DNA from: Candidatus Aerophobota bacterium
Lineage (GTDB): Bacteria; Aerophobota; Aerophobia; Aerophobales; B3-G15
Direction: 5' to 3'
Length of the DNA: 11,556 nucleotides
Assembly: GCA_014859225.1 (NCBI GenBank)
Contig: JACUUP010000038.1
Coordinates: 1-11,556, forward strand
Shown: positions 1 to 7,787 of the stretch, one piece after another
Numbering within the stretch: position 1 is the first letter of the stretch
Layout of the letters: every line of letters begins with the position of its first letter
Translations under genes and position numbers: made by a program
The notes under the pieces: generated by a model
What the model was told of the DNA's origin: nothing
The model's input: only the letters and a program-made list of their open reading frames with translations
Database searches by the model: none

Positions 1-55
1 GAGCGCGTCCTTGGCGTGGACGAGGTCGGGGGTTCGACTCCCCCTGCCTCCACCA
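1..55 (+). tRNA. tRNA-Ala(GGC), 3' portion (5' end outside window)
   Basis: The segment folds as the last three quarters of a tRNA. It shows the 3' half of the D stem (GAGC, 1-4), an anticodon stem CGTCC/GGACG (6-10/18-22) around the loop TTGGCGT (11-17), a five-base variable loop (23-27), a T arm GGGGG/CCCCC with loop TTCGACT (28-44), the acceptor 3' strand TGCCTCC (45-51), A73 and an encoded CCA (53-55). The anticodon at 13-15 is GGC, which reads alanine GCC/GCU codons. Position 70 of the acceptor strand is T, as needed for the G3:U70 pair that marks alanine tRNAs; the G3 partner lies before the window. A tmRNA 3' end has a similar sequence, but the regular 5-7-5 anticodon arm argues for a tRNA. 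Confidence 0.93.
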
Positions 56-83
56 GAAAACCTAAGCCTGCCAAAAAGCAATG

Positions 84-130
84 TTACCTTCCGTTTCTGG
101 TAAATCAACGGATGAGTGGATATTTTTTTA
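84..130 (+). other. Two overlapping small hairpins in the spacer before ilvD
   Basis: In the ~100-base spacer between tRNA-Ala and ilvD, TTACC (84-88) can pair with GGTAA (99-103), and CCGTT (91-95) can pair with AACGG (107-111). The two stems interleave, so only one can form at a time. A run of seven T follows at 123-129. This could be a weak terminator for the tRNA or a small regulatory leader. The stems are only 5 bp and the T-run is about ten bases from the second stem, so it is not a classic terminator. I see no T-box motif, although T-boxes are common before branched-chain amino-acid genes. Confidence 0.25.
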
Positions 131-155
131 ATCTTACTATCGAGTGGAATAAAAA

Positions 156-1832
156 ATGAGAAGCGAGAACATAAAAAAGGGAATTGAAAAAACCCCTCAC
201 CGGGCTCTTCTTTATGCTACAGGTGTATCCTCAAGAGCTATTGATAAGCCCTTTGTTGGAATAGCCTCAAGTTTTAGCGATATAGTTCCTGGGCACATAA
301 CCATGAGGGATATGGAAAGATTTATTGAAAGAGGTGTGGAGGCAGGAGGGGGGTATCCTTTTGTCTTTGGTATTCCTTCTATATGCGATGGACTTGCCAT
401 GGGTCATTCAGGAATGAAGTATTCGCTTCCTTCAAGGGAACTTGTAGCTGACTCAATTGAATCTGTAGCCGGTGCTCATTGTTTTGACGGTCTTGTTCTT
501 TTAACCAATTGCGATAAGATAACCCCGGGTATGTTAATGGCTGCAGCTCGTTTAAATATCCCTGCAATTGTTGTAACAGTTGGTCCTATGCTCTCAGGCA
601 GGTATCGGATGGATAGACTTTCCTACGTTAGAGATTCCTTTGAAGCGGTGGGGGAGTTTATAAAAGGTAAAATAAGCAAGGAAAAGCTTTGTTCTCTGGA
701 AATAGAAGCTTGTCCTGGTCCTGGTTCTTGTCAGGGGCTTTATACTGCCAATACTATGGCCTGTTTAACTGAGGCTATGGGAATGAGTCTTCCCGGTGCA
801 GGTTCAGCCTTAGCCATTTCAAGTAAAAAAAGAAGAATCGCTTACGAATCAGGTGAAAAAGTTGTGGAACTTATTAAAAATAATACATGTCCCCGTGATA
901 TTATGGTAAGGTCAGCTTTTGAAAATGCGATTAAAGTTGATATGGCTATGGGAGGCTCAACCAATACGGTTCTTCATCTTCTGGCAATTGCCAGGGAGGC
1001 AAAAGTTAACCTTTCTTTGAGGGATTTTGACGAAATAGGCAGAAATACACCTCAATTGGTTAGTTTAAGACCAGGAGGGGAGCACTTTATGGAAGACCTG
1101 GAATGGGCAGGGGGTATTCCCGCAGTTTTACATGTTATGCAAAATCATCTATCTGATTCTCCCACTGCATCAGGACAAAACATTCTAAGGATTGCCAAAA
1201 AGGTAAGCTGGCATAATGAGGATGTTATAAAATCCTGGGATAATCCATATAAAAAGGAAGGAGGGATTGCTATTCTTTATGGCTCCCTGGCTCCCGAGGG
1301 AGCTGTAGTGAAACAGTCAGCTGTAGCTGATTCAGTAAAAAGATTCAGGGGAAAAGCCAGGGTCTTTAATGGAGAAGAAGAGGCAGTGAAAGCTATTTTT
1401 GAAGGTAAGATACAAAAAGAAGATGTAATTGTTATAAGATACGAAGGTCCACGCGGAGGACCAGGGATGAGGGAGATGCTTTCACCTACTGCAACAGTTG
1501 CAGGAATGGGTCTTTCTGATTCAGTGGCGCTTATCACTGATGGGCGTTTTTCCGGGGGGACAAGGGGACCTTGCATTGGACATATATCTCCGGAGGCAGC
1601 AGCAGGAGGCCCTATTGCCCTGCTTGAGGATGGAGATATTATCCAGATAGATATTCCGGCAAGAAAAATAGATGTGGAGCTTTCTACCTCCAAGCTGGAG
1701 GAGAGAAAAAAAAGATGGCAGAAAGTTTCTCCCAGGATAAAAGAAGGTTACCTTGCTCGCTATTCCATCCTTGTTGGCTCTGCATCCGAAGGAGCTATTA
1801 TGCAAACTAATCTAATTAAAACTGGAAGATAG
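156..1832 (+). CDS. ilvD: Dihydroxy-acid dehydratase (IlvD)
   Basis: It dehydrates 2,3-dihydroxy-isovalerate and 2,3-dihydroxy-3-methylvalerate to the 2-keto acids that give valine and isoleucine; it is cytosolic and needs an Fe-S cluster and Mg2+. The 558-residue length is normal for the family. Visible motifs are [10 protein letters not shown] (117-126, with cluster Cys119 and the Mg-binding lysine Lys121), GPGSCQG (188-194, Cys192), GGSTNT (266-271), [10 protein letters not shown] (429-438) and [10 protein letters not shown] (462-471, with candidate catalytic Ser466). At the position where the plant-type enzyme has its first cluster cysteine, this protein reads PGH (45-47), as in the E. 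coli enzyme, so only two of the three cysteines of the [2Fe-2S] class are present. The ATG has only a weak GGAAT-like ribosome site. It is the first gene of the seven-gene cluster, and hisC starts two bases after its stop. No other ilv or leu gene is in the window. Confidence 0.96.
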   Translation: MRSENIKKGIEKTPHRALLYATGVSSRAIDKPFVGIASSFSDIVPGHITMRDMERFIERGVEAGGGYPFVFGIPSICDGLAMGHSGMKYSLPSRELVADSIESVAGAHCFDGLVLLTNCDKITPGMLMAAARLNIPAIVVTVGPMLSGRYRMDRLSYVRDSFEAVGEFIKGKISKEKLCSLEIEACPGPGSCQGLYTANTMACLTEAMGMSLPGAGSALAISSKKRRIAYESGEKVVELIKNNTCPRDIMVRSAFENAIKVDMAMGGSTNTVLHLLAIAREAKVNLSLRDFDEIGRNTPQLVSLRPGGEHFMEDLEWAGGIPAVLHVMQNHLSDSPTASGQNILRIAKKVSWHNEDVIKSWDNPYKKEGGIAILYGSLAPEGAVVKQSAVADSVKRFRGKARVFNGEEEAVKAIFEGKIQKEDVIVIRYEGPRGGPGMREMLSPTATVAGMGLSDSVALITDGRFSGGTRGPCIGHISPEAAAGGPIALLEDGDIIQIDIPARKIDVELSTSKLEERKKRWQKVSPRIKEGYLARYSILVGSASEGAIMQTNLIKTGR

Positions 1833-1834
1833 CT

Positions 1835-2953
1835 ATGCTCAGGGAAGAAAAGAATTCTGATTCTTTGCTTAAAAAAGTTCCCATGGATATTTTAAATGTT
1901 AAACCCTATATTCCCGGAAAGCCTGTTGAAGAGGTAGAAAGGGAGCTCGGGCTCTCTAAGGTTATAAAATTGGCCTCTAACGAGAATCCTCTCGGACCTT
2001 CCCCAAAAGCTATCCAGGCTATCCAGGATAATGCAAAAAAAGTTAATTTATACCCTGATGGGGGCTGTTTTTATTTAAAAAAAGATCTGGCCTTGCATCT
2101 GGGGATTGAGGCAGATAATATAATTGTGGGTAATGGCTCTGATGAGATTGTCTCCATTATAAGCAGGGTTTTCATCCAGAAAGGTGATGAGGCTATAATG
2201 GGCGACCCCTCATTTTTGATGTACAGCATAGACACGCGACTTTCTCAGGGAAACGTAGTTTCTGTTCCTCTTATAGACTTTAGATTGGATGCCCGGAGGA
2301 TGATTGAAGCTATAACTTATAAAACCAAAGTTATATTTATAAGCAATCCAAACAATCCTACCGGAACAATTATAGGAAAAGATGAAATGCAAGAAATAGT
2401 TGATGAGGTTCCTTCCGATGTTCTCATTGTTTGCGACGAGGCATATTACGAGTATGTGGATGCACCCGATTACCCGGATACTTTATCCTGGGTAAAACAG
2501 GGCAAAAATATTGTTGTTTTGCGTACCTTTTCCAAGATATACGGGCTGGCAGGGCTAAGAGTTGGTTATGGCATTGCAAGAAAAGGAATTATATCCATAC
2601 TTAACAGAGCTCGTCCTCCCTTCAATGTCAATTCTCTGGCTCAGGTAGCGGCTCGAGTTAGTCTTCAAGATAATGAACATGTAATCAGCGGTAAAAATTT
2701 AACCGGCCAGGGAAAGAAATTTCTCTATGAAAAATTAAGACAACTTGGAGTATTATTTATTCCTACTCAGGCAAATTTTATCCTGATTGAAGCTGGAGAA
2801 AAAACCAGACAGATAGTACTTGCTTTGCTTAGGAAGGGTATTATTGTGCGGGATATGGGGGCTTATAACCTCCCCCACTATATAAGATTAACTATTGGCA
2901 GGCAGGAAGAAAATGAAGCCTTCATCCGGGAGTTCCAGAAAGCTCTCCAGTAG
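1835..2953 (+). CDS. hisC: Histidinol-phosphate aminotransferase family protein (HisC-like)
   Basis: This is a PLP-dependent class I/II aminotransferase of the HisC family (372 residues, close to the usual 350-370). Family features are the substrate-binding SNENPLGPSP segment (48-57), NPNNPTG (171-177), CDEAYYEY (200-207), the PLP lysine Lys234 in TFSKIYGLAGLR, and Arg242. HisC converts imidazole-acetol phosphate plus glutamate to histidinol phosphate; close paralogues act on phenylpyruvate or prephenate. No other his gene is present, and the gene lies directly before cmk, where many bacteria place the aromatic genes tyrA and aroA. An aromatic aminotransferase role is therefore a real alternative. 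The ATG lies two bases after the ilvD stop with a GGAAG site upstream. An internal ATG at residue 17 (MDILNVKPYIPG) is another possible start and would give a more typical N-terminus. Confidence 0.92.
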   Translation: MLREEKNSDSLLKKVPMDILNVKPYIPGKPVEEVERELGLSKVIKLASNENPLGPSPKAIQAIQDNAKKVNLYPDGGCFYLKKDLALHLGIEADNIIVGNGSDEIVSIISRVFIQKGDEAIMGDPSFLMYSIDTRLSQGNVVSVPLIDFRLDARRMIEAITYKTKVIFISNPNNPTGTIIGKDEMQEIVDEVPSDVLIVCDEAYYEYVDAPDYPDTLSWVKQGKNIVVLRTFSKIYGLAGLRVGYGIARKGIISILNRARPPFNVNSLAQVAARVSLQDNEHVISGKNLTGQGKKFLYEKLRQLGVLFIPTQANFILIEAGEKTRQIVLALLRKGIIVRDMGAYNLPHYIRLTIGRQEENEAFIREFQKALQ

Positions 2954-3656
2954 AAAGCTCAAGAGACCTTTTGTGATAGTCATAGATGGACCTGCTGCAT
3001 CAGGTAAAAGTACTGCGGCTTATCTTCTGGCTAAAAAATTAGGATTTGTTTATATGGACACAGGAGCCATGTATCGAGCTTTAACCTGGAAGGCATTGAA
3101 AAATCAAATTGACCTGAAGGATGAAGAGGCTCTCTCTAAAATGGCGATGAGTGCCCAGATTAATATTTCGCCGCAAAATAACAGTCCTGGAGTAATTGTT
3201 AATCTGGATGGGGAGGATGTATCAGCACTTCTCAGGACTCCCGAGATAAACAGTTGGGTATCGGTTGTTTCCAGAATTTTTGGAGTAAGGCGGGCAATGC
3301 TTGAACTTCAAAGGGAGATAGCTAAGGAAAGCTCGGTGGTAGCCGAGGGTAGAGATATGGGAACTGTGGTTTTTCCGCAGGCAGATGTGAAGATATTCTT
3401 ATCAGCCTCTCTAAAGGAAAGGACAAAGCGCAGATGGAAAGAGGTTCGGGACAAACAGATAAATTGCACAGAGGATGATGTGAGGGAGGAGTTGAAGATG
3501 AGAGACAAAATTGATAGCGAGAGAGATATTGCTCCCCTGAAAAAAGCCTCTGATGCTATTTTAGTTGATAATACCCATTTGAATATCAGGGAAACCGTAG
3601 AAAAAGTCTTTACCATAGTAAAAGAAAAAATTAAGTTAACGAACCAGAGCCAATAA
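2913..3656 (+). CDS. cmk: Cytidylate kinase (Cmk)
   Basis: It phosphorylates CMP and dCMP with ATP, recycling cytidine nucleotides from RNA turnover and phospholipid synthesis. From the ATG at 2913 it is 247 residues. Visible are the P-loop GPAASGKST (26-34), the substrate-binding YMDTGAMYRA (47-56), EGRDMGTVVFP (145-155) and the lid-region arginines with DSERDIAPLKKA (201-212). The kinase fold normally starts about 20 residues later than here, so the N-terminus is a Ser/Lys/Arg-rich extension encoded in the 41-base overlap with hisC. I chose ATG 2913 because AGGAAG (2904-2909) lies just upstream. TTG 2895 and GTG 2971 are alternatives, and GTG 2971 would give the standard start just before VIDGPAASGKST. 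It is followed 20 bases later by plsC, in the common cmk-plsC-ispH-rpsA order. Confidence 0.95.
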   Translation: MKPSSGSSRKLSSRKLKRPFVIVIDGPAASGKSTAAYLLAKKLGFVYMDTGAMYRALTWKALKNQIDLKDEEALSKMAMSAQINISPQNNSPGVIVNLDGEDVSALLRTPEINSWVSVVSRIFGVRRAMLELQREIAKESSVVAEGRDMGTVVFPQADVKIFLSASLKERTKRRWKEVRDKQINCTEDDVREELKMRDKIDSERDIAPLKKASDAILVDNTHLNIRETVEKVFTIVKEKIKLTNQSQ

Positions 3657-3676
3657 AAACTGGTAATTAATATTTA

Positions 3677-4291
3677 ATGAAGGAAACACCCTGGTGGTAT
3701 AGATTGTTGTGGATTTTAGGGACCATTGTTTTTAAAGTCTTGTTCGGACTGAAAATAGAGGGGGAAATTCCTCAAAAAGGAGCTATGGTTTTAGCTGCCA
3801 ACCATAGAAGTTACCTTGACCCCATTGTTCTGGCCCTTATTACCTCCCGGAGAATAAATTTTATGGCTAAGCAGGAACTTTTTAAAAATCCTGTTTTTGC
3901 ATTTTTAATCGGTAAACTTGGTGCTTTTTCCTTAAGGAGAGATAAGCTTGACAAAACTGCCTATCAGAGCGCTTTAAGAGTACTTGAGGAAGGGAAAATT
4001 TTAGCTCTTTTCCCCGAAGGAACACGGAGTGTTTCGGGTAAATTAGGTAAGTTGAAGGAGGGTTCTATAAGAATTGCTCTTAACTGTAAGGTCCCTATTG
4101 TGCCAGTTGTGATAACAGGTACGGAAAAAGTGCTGCCCCCGGGAAAGAAACAAATTACGTTAGCAAAAATAAAAGTGCGGGTGGGAGAGGCTGTTTTGCC
4201 TGAAGATTTCAAAAAGAGAAAAAAAGAGGTGGTTGGCGACACTCTGCAAACTCTCAAAAGACAAATGCTCGCTCTGGGCGCTAATAAATGA
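3677..4291 (+). CDS. plsC: 1-acyl-sn-glycerol-3-phosphate acyltransferase (PlsC)
   Basis: It acylates lysophosphatidate at sn-2 to give phosphatidate, the precursor of membrane phospholipids, acting at the inner face of the membrane. The protein has 204 residues, short but usual for bacterial PlsC. The HX4D catalytic motif is NHRSYLDP (His43, Asp48), and the substrate-binding FPEGTRS lies at 112-118. A hydrophobic stretch at about 6-26 probably anchors it in the membrane. The 3' end shares an ATGA overlap with ispH, which implies translational coupling. The start ATG at 3677 has no clear Shine-Dalgarno site, but the reading frame begins with the family's normal N-terminal region, so I keep it. 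PlsY, the enzyme before it in the pathway, is encoded in the same cluster. Confidence 0.94.
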   Translation: MKETPWWYRLLWILGTIVFKVLFGLKIEGEIPQKGAMVLAANHRSYLDPIVLALITSRRINFMAKQELFKNPVFAFLIGKLGAFSLRRDKLDKTAYQSALRVLEEGKILALFPEGTRSVSGKLGKLKEGSIRIALNCKVPIVPVVITGTEKVLPPGKKQITLAKIKVRVGEAVLPEDFKKRKKEVVGDTLQTLKRQMLALGANK

Positions 4292-5136
4292 AGGTATATA
4301 TTCCACGCAAAATTGGTTTTTGTTTTGGTGTGAGGCATGCTATTGAGATGGTGAAGGATGAGCTAAAAAAAGGTAACAGAGAAATCTATTGTCTGGGTGA
4401 TTTGATTCATAATCCCCAGGTGATGAAGGAGCTATCGGAGAAAGGTGTGAAGGTTATCTTGAGTCTTAGCCAGGTAAAAAGAGGAACCGTGTTTACAAGA
4501 GCTCACGGGATTGACCGTGAGTTCTTAGAGGAAGGGAGAAGGCGAGGTTTAAAAATAGTTGAGACTACCTGCCCCTATGTAATGAGGGTGCAAAGAATTA
4601 CCCGGGAGCTTGCTACCCGGTCCTATCATATTGTAATAGTAGGCTCAGCCGAGCATCCAGAGGTAAAAGCTGTTATATCAAATACTCCTACCAAAAAATT
4701 AAGCGTGATTAAGGAAGAAAAAGAGATTGAGAGAATTCCCCGAGTGGAAAAAATTGGAGTCGTGGCTCAAACTACCGAGTCCCTTGACAATTTTAAGAAT
4801 ATCGTGAAGAATCTAATAAAAGACAGATTAGAAATAAGAGTATTTAATACCCTGTGCAAGGTGGTCATAGATAGACAGGAAGAGACAAAACAGTTAGCTG
4901 AAAAAGTAGAGGCTATGGTGGTGGTCGGTGGCTCTCAAAGTTCCAACACTCAAAAGTTAGCCGAGATATGTCGCTCTTCCAGGGCAAAAACTTACCTGGT
5001 GGAAAAACTTGAGGATATAAATTTTAATGAGATTAAGAAATTAAAAAGCGCAGGTATAACGGGTGGGACTTCTACTTCTGAGGCGATTATAAAAGATATA
5101 AAAAAAAGATTGTTAAATCATGAAATAAGATTTTAA
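4288..5136 (+). CDS. ispH: 4-hydroxy-3-methylbut-2-enyl diphosphate reductase (IspH)
   Basis: It catalyses the last step of the MEP pathway, reducing HMBPP to IPP and DMAPP with a [4Fe-4S] cluster. The three cluster cysteines are present: Cys12 (GFCFGVRHA), Cys95 (TTCPYV) and Cys190 (NTLCKV). The substrate-binding histidines His41 (IHNPQV), His73 (RAHGI) and His123 (AEHPEV, with catalytic Glu125) are visible, as are Thr163 (AQTTES), SSN (218-220) and the C-terminal GGTSTS segment (259-264). The 282-residue length is normal. The start codon overlaps the plsC stop (ATGA), and rpsA starts 15 bases after its stop. In several Firmicutes IspH and ribosomal protein S1 are fused; here they are separate neighbours. 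Confidence 0.97.
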   Translation: MKVYIPRKIGFCFGVRHAIEMVKDELKKGNREIYCLGDLIHNPQVMKELSEKGVKVILSLSQVKRGTVFTRAHGIDREFLEEGRRRGLKIVETTCPYVMRVQRITRELATRSYHIVIVGSAEHPEVKAVISNTPTKKLSVIKEEKEIERIPRVEKIGVVAQTTESLDNFKNIVKNLIKDRLEIRVFNTLCKVVIDRQEETKQLAEKVEAMVVVGGSQSSNTQKLAEICRSSRAKTYLVEKLEDINFNEIKKLKSAGITGGTSTSEAIIKDIKKRLLNHEIRF

Positions 5137-5138
5137 CA

Positions 5139-5147
5139 GGGGGGAGG
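5139..5147 (+). promoter_or_regulatory. Strong Shine-Dalgarno site of rpsA
   Basis: The purine run GGGGGGAGG ends four bases before the GTG at 5152. It is one of the strongest ribosome sites in the window and fixes a GTG start for rpsA. It lies inside the 15-base gap after the ispH stop, so S1 can be translated independently of the upstream genes. Confidence 0.75.
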
Positions 5148-5151
5148 AAAA

Positions 5152-6819
5152 GTGGCTAAGTCAAAAGAGGAAAACATGCTTGACCGGGCAGCCGACATTC
5201 TCATAAGAGCATCTGCTGAAAAAGAAGAAAAAACTGTTCAGAAAGGCAAAGAGCAAAAAACTGCTTCTGTTGCAGGAGAAAAAGAGGAAAAAATAGCTAA
5301 AGAAGAAAAGGCAGGTAAAGAAGAAAAAGTTAAGGTTGATATACAAAAGGTGCCTTCTGAGAAGAAAAAGGAAGAGGAGCTCTTTGCACACCTGGTAACC
5401 AAATATCAAAATCCAGCACCCACAAGAGAAGGAGATATAATCAGTGCTAAGGTGGTGCAGACCAGCAAGGAAGGGATATTATTAGATGTAGGGATGAAGT
5501 CTGAGGGATTTATGCCCTGGGAGGAGTACCGCTCTTCATCGGACAAAATTCCTCAGATAGGAGAAAGAATGAATGTATATGTGATGCGAAAAAGCAAGGT
5601 TGGTCGCCTTATTCTGTCTAAGAAAGAAGCTGATTTCAGGTTGGATTGGACAAAGTTTATTGAAGCCTTTGAAGAAGGTAAGCCAATTCAGGTGAAAGTA
5701 ACTAAAATAGTAAAAGGCGGTCTGGTAGCCACTATAGGGTATTTAAATTGTTTTATTCCTGCCTCCCATGTTAGTTTAAAAAGGAATGTAAACTTAAAGA
5801 AATATCCGGGACAAACCCTGGAGGTTAGAGTAATTGAACTTGATAAGAAGAATAAAAATGTGGTGGTTTCTCGTAAATTTCTTGAACTGGAAGAAAAAGA
5901 AAAACGAAAGGATAAGATTCTATCAAATCTTGAAGAGGGGCAGATAGTTAAAGGGAAGGTTAGTTCTATCACTAAATTCGGAGTATTTATTGACCTGGGG
6001 GGAATTGATGGGTTAATCTATCCCGAAAATCTTTCCTGGGGATGGGTGAAGGACCCAAAAGAAGTGGTGAGTGTGGGTCAGGAGATACAGGCGAAGGTAT
6101 TAAAACTGGACAGAGATAGGGAAAAAATATCTCTGGGCTCAAAACAAGTCAAACCCGATCCCTGGAGTATCGTAGAAGAGAAATACAGGCTGGGTTCCGA
6201 GGTTAATGGGAAAGTTACTCACCTGACAAATTTTGGAGCTTTTGTGGAGATAGAAGAAGGACTGGAGGGTTTGGTCCATATCTCGGATCTTTCCTGGGAT
6301 AAATATATCTCACATCCAAAAGAAGTAGTCCATGTTGGACAGGAAGTTACTGCAAGGATTATGGATATTAATGCAAAGGAAAAAAGGATAGCTCTGGGTA
6401 TAAAACAAACTCAACCCGACCCCTGGCAAAAGCTTATGGAAAAATATAAGGTAGGAGATGTTGTATCAGGGAAAGTGCAGGAGATAACTAATTTTGGTGT
6501 TTTTGTTAATCTGATGCCAGGTATAGATGGGCTTATCCATGTATCTGAGCTGGATAACGAGTATGTTCAACATCCGGGAAAGGTTGCTTCTATGGGAGAA
6601 GAGGTAAAGGCTGAGATTGTTGAAATTGATACTGAGAAAAGAAGGCTAAGGCTGAGCGTAAAAAGATTAAAAGAGAAAGAAGAAAAGAAAAAGAAGAAAC
6701 AACAGGAAGACTCAACAGATGAAGCCGAGGTTTCTAATGAGGAAAATGGGAAAGTTGTGATAGGTGATTTTATCAGAGAAGATGTAAGAAAAAAATTAAA
6801 ACAGGAATTTTTCAGATAA
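5152..6819 (+). CDS. rpsA: 30S ribosomal protein S1, five S1 domains (RpsA)
   Basis: It is an RNA-binding protein that brings mRNA to the 30S subunit. The 555-residue chain has a highly charged Lys/Glu-rich low-complexity N-terminal region (about 1-80), then five S1 OB-fold repeats at roughly 93-157, 176-242, 262-331, 347-418 and 434-504, and a charged C-terminal tail (505-555) with a Lys-rich stretch. Repeats 3-5 are the most regular (for example ITKFGVFIDL, LTNFGAFVEI, ITNFGVFVNL), while repeats 1 and 2 are divergent, as is usual for ribosome-binding S1 domains. The E. coli protein has six domains; Firmicute-type S1 usually has four. GTG 5152 is chosen from the strong ribosome site. The gene overlaps plsY by one base (TAATG). 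Confidence 0.95.
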   Translation: MAKSKEENMLDRAADILIRASAEKEEKTVQKGKEQKTASVAGEKEEKIAKEEKAGKEEKVKVDIQKVPSEKKKEEELFAHLVTKYQNPAPTREGDIISAKVVQTSKEGILLDVGMKSEGFMPWEEYRSSSDKIPQIGERMNVYVMRKSKVGRLILSKKEADFRLDWTKFIEAFEEGKPIQVKVTKIVKGGLVATIGYLNCFIPASHVSLKRNVNLKKYPGQTLEVRVIELDKKNKNVVVSRKFLELEEKEKRKDKILSNLEEGQIVKGKVSSITKFGVFIDLGGIDGLIYPENLSWGWVKDPKEVVSVGQEIQAKVLKLDRDREKISLGSKQVKPDPWSIVEEKYRLGSEVNGKVTHLTNFGAFVEIEEGLEGLVHISDLSWDKYISHPKEVVHVGQEVTARIMDINAKEKRIALGIKQTQPDPWQKLMEKYKVGDVVSGKVQEITNFGVFVNLMPGIDGLIHVSELDNEYVQHPGKVASMGEEVKAEIVEIDTEKRRLRLSVKRLKEKEEKKKKKQQEDSTDEAEVSNEENGKVVIGDFIREDVRKKLKQEFFR

Positions 6820-7445
6820 TGATTTTTATCTTATCGGTTGTAGCTATTGGGTATCTACTTGGTTCTCTGTCAGGGGGATACCTTGTTGGGAGATTGGCAG
6901 GCGGTTTTGACATTAGAAAATTTGGAAGTGGAAATATTGGTACTACCAATGTTCTTAGAGTACTGGGTAAACGATATGCTCTTTTTGTCTTACTGCTGGA
7001 TTTTGGAAAAGGAGCAGCATCAATTTATATGGCTAACCTTTTTGCAATTGGAGCAATGAATCCTTTTTTGCTAAGAGCTCTGGCAGGGCTTGCCTGCATA
7101 ACTGGTCATAATTGGCCTGTATTTTTAAAATTTCGTGGAGGTAAAGGAGTGGCTACGGCAGCAGGGGTTTTTTTGATTTTGAGTCCTCTGCCTTTTGCTA
7201 TTGCTGTTTTGACCATGATAGCGGTTGTAGGAGCAACCCGGTATGTATCCCTGGGTTCCATAATCTCAGCAGCAGCGCTGCCTTTTTACATCTTTGTGTT
7301 AATGGGAGCTAAAAGTTTCATGTATATATATTTAGCATTAGCTATTGCAGCACTTATAATCTGGCGTCATCGGTCTAATCTGAAGAGGCTCGTTAGCGGG
7401 AGGGAAAATAAACTTCATTTGTCAAAGCCCAGTAATTTGTTATAA
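6819..7445 (+). CDS. plsY: Acyl-phosphate:glycerol-3-phosphate acyltransferase (PlsY)
   Basis: This integral membrane enzyme transfers an acyl group from acyl-phosphate to glycerol-3-phosphate, the first committed step of phospholipid synthesis in the PlsX/PlsY route. At 208 residues it has several hydrophobic segments (about 2-25, 53-80, 84-98, 112-137, 144-180). The three conserved cytosolic motifs are present: GSGNIGTTN (36-44), HNWPVFLKFRGGKG (97-110) and WRHRSNLKRL with a following GRENK (182-198). Its start overlaps the rpsA stop by one base (TAATG), so translation is probably coupled to S1. It ends the first gene cluster. PlsX, which makes the acyl-phosphate, is not in the window; PlsC, the next enzyme, is three genes upstream. 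Confidence 0.95.
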   Translation: MIFILSVVAIGYLLGSLSGGYLVGRLAGGFDIRKFGSGNIGTTNVLRVLGKRYALFVLLLDFGKGAASIYMANLFAIGAMNPFLLRALAGLACITGHNWPVFLKFRGGKGVATAAGVFLILSPLPFAIAVLTMIAVVGATRYVSLGSIISAAALPFYIFVLMGAKSFMYIYLALAIAALIIWRHRSNLKRLVSGRENKLHLSKPSNLL

Positions 7446-7468
7446 ATGTAGAATCCGTGATTTTGAAA

Positions 7469-7495
7469 TTGAATTTCGGTAAATTTTGTTATAAA
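7469..7495 (+). promoter_or_regulatory. Possible promoter for hup
   Basis: In the 69-base gap between plsY and hup, TTGAAT (7469-7474) and TATAAA (7490-7495) resemble sigma-70 -35 and -10 boxes, but the spacer is only 15 bases; TTGAAA at 7463-7468 would give 21. A separate promoter for the abundant HU protein would make sense, but this one is only a weak match, and the region also forms a short GAAAT/ATTTC hairpin. Confidence 0.3.
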
Positions 7496-7502
7496 CCCAT
7501 AA

Positions 7503-7510
7503 AGGAGGGG
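7503..7510 (+). promoter_or_regulatory. Strong Shine-Dalgarno site of hup
   Basis: AGGAGGGG ends four bases before the hup ATG at 7515. It matches the 16S tail well, as expected for a highly expressed DNA-binding protein, and supports this start. Confidence 0.75.
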
Positions 7511-7514
7511 CAGA

Positions 7515-7787
7515 ATGAACAAAGCCGAGTTGGTGGACGAGGTAGCAAGGCAAACTGGTTTAACCAAGAAGGTATCCAAGAAGGCAGTTGACGCAGTAAT
7601 TTCTACCATCACAGATTCTTTGGTTAACCGGGAAAAGATAACCCTGGTGGGATTCGGAAGTTTCAAAGTTATGACTCGCAGGTCTCGAAGGGGTAGAAAT
7701 CCTCGAACGGGAGAGGAAATCCAGATACCGGCTAAGGAAGTTCCCAAGTTTGATGCAGGAAAAGAGCTAAGACAGGCGGTTTCATAG
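7515..7787 (+). CDS. hup: DNA-binding protein HU
   Basis: This is a histone-like nucleoid protein that binds and bends DNA as a dimer. It has 90 residues, the family's standard length. The N-terminal helical dimerisation part starts MNKAELVDEVA, GFGSF lies at 46-50, and the DNA-binding arm carries RNPRTGEEIQIPA (61-73) with the intercalating proline Pro63. The chain ends with the family's VPKFDAGKELR pattern. I favour HU over IHF because of the generic MNKAEL start, although the hup-merR order is like the ihfA-merR order of some Deltaproteobacteria. The last bases of the gene are part of a repeat whose second copy follows purC. Confidence 0.96.
   Translation: MNKAELVDEVARQTGLTKKVSKKAVDAVISTITDSLVNREKITLVGFGSFKVMTRRSRRGRNPRTGEEIQIPAKEVPKFDAGKELRQAVS

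Noticed and set aside
1-55. 3' end of a tmRNA
   Set aside because: The sequence has a regular 5-7-5 anticodon arm with anticodon GGC and a five-base variable loop, which fits tRNA-Ala.
1277-1805. Long open frames on the minus strand inside ilvD, and similar ones inside cmk, plsC and rpsA
   Set aside because: They lie opposite well-supported genes, have low-complexity or family-less translations and no ribosome sites; they are shadows of the real genes.
5221-5380. Purine-rich repetitive stretch of AAAGAAGAAAA type as a DNA repeat
   Set aside because: It is explained by the Lys/Glu-rich N-terminal region of ribosomal protein S1 and has no regular repeat unit at the DNA level.
7465-7490. GAAAT/ATTTC hairpin after plsY as a terminator of the first cluster
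   Set aside because: The stem is only 5 A-T rich pairs with a three-base loop, and the following T-rich stretch is short and interrupted.
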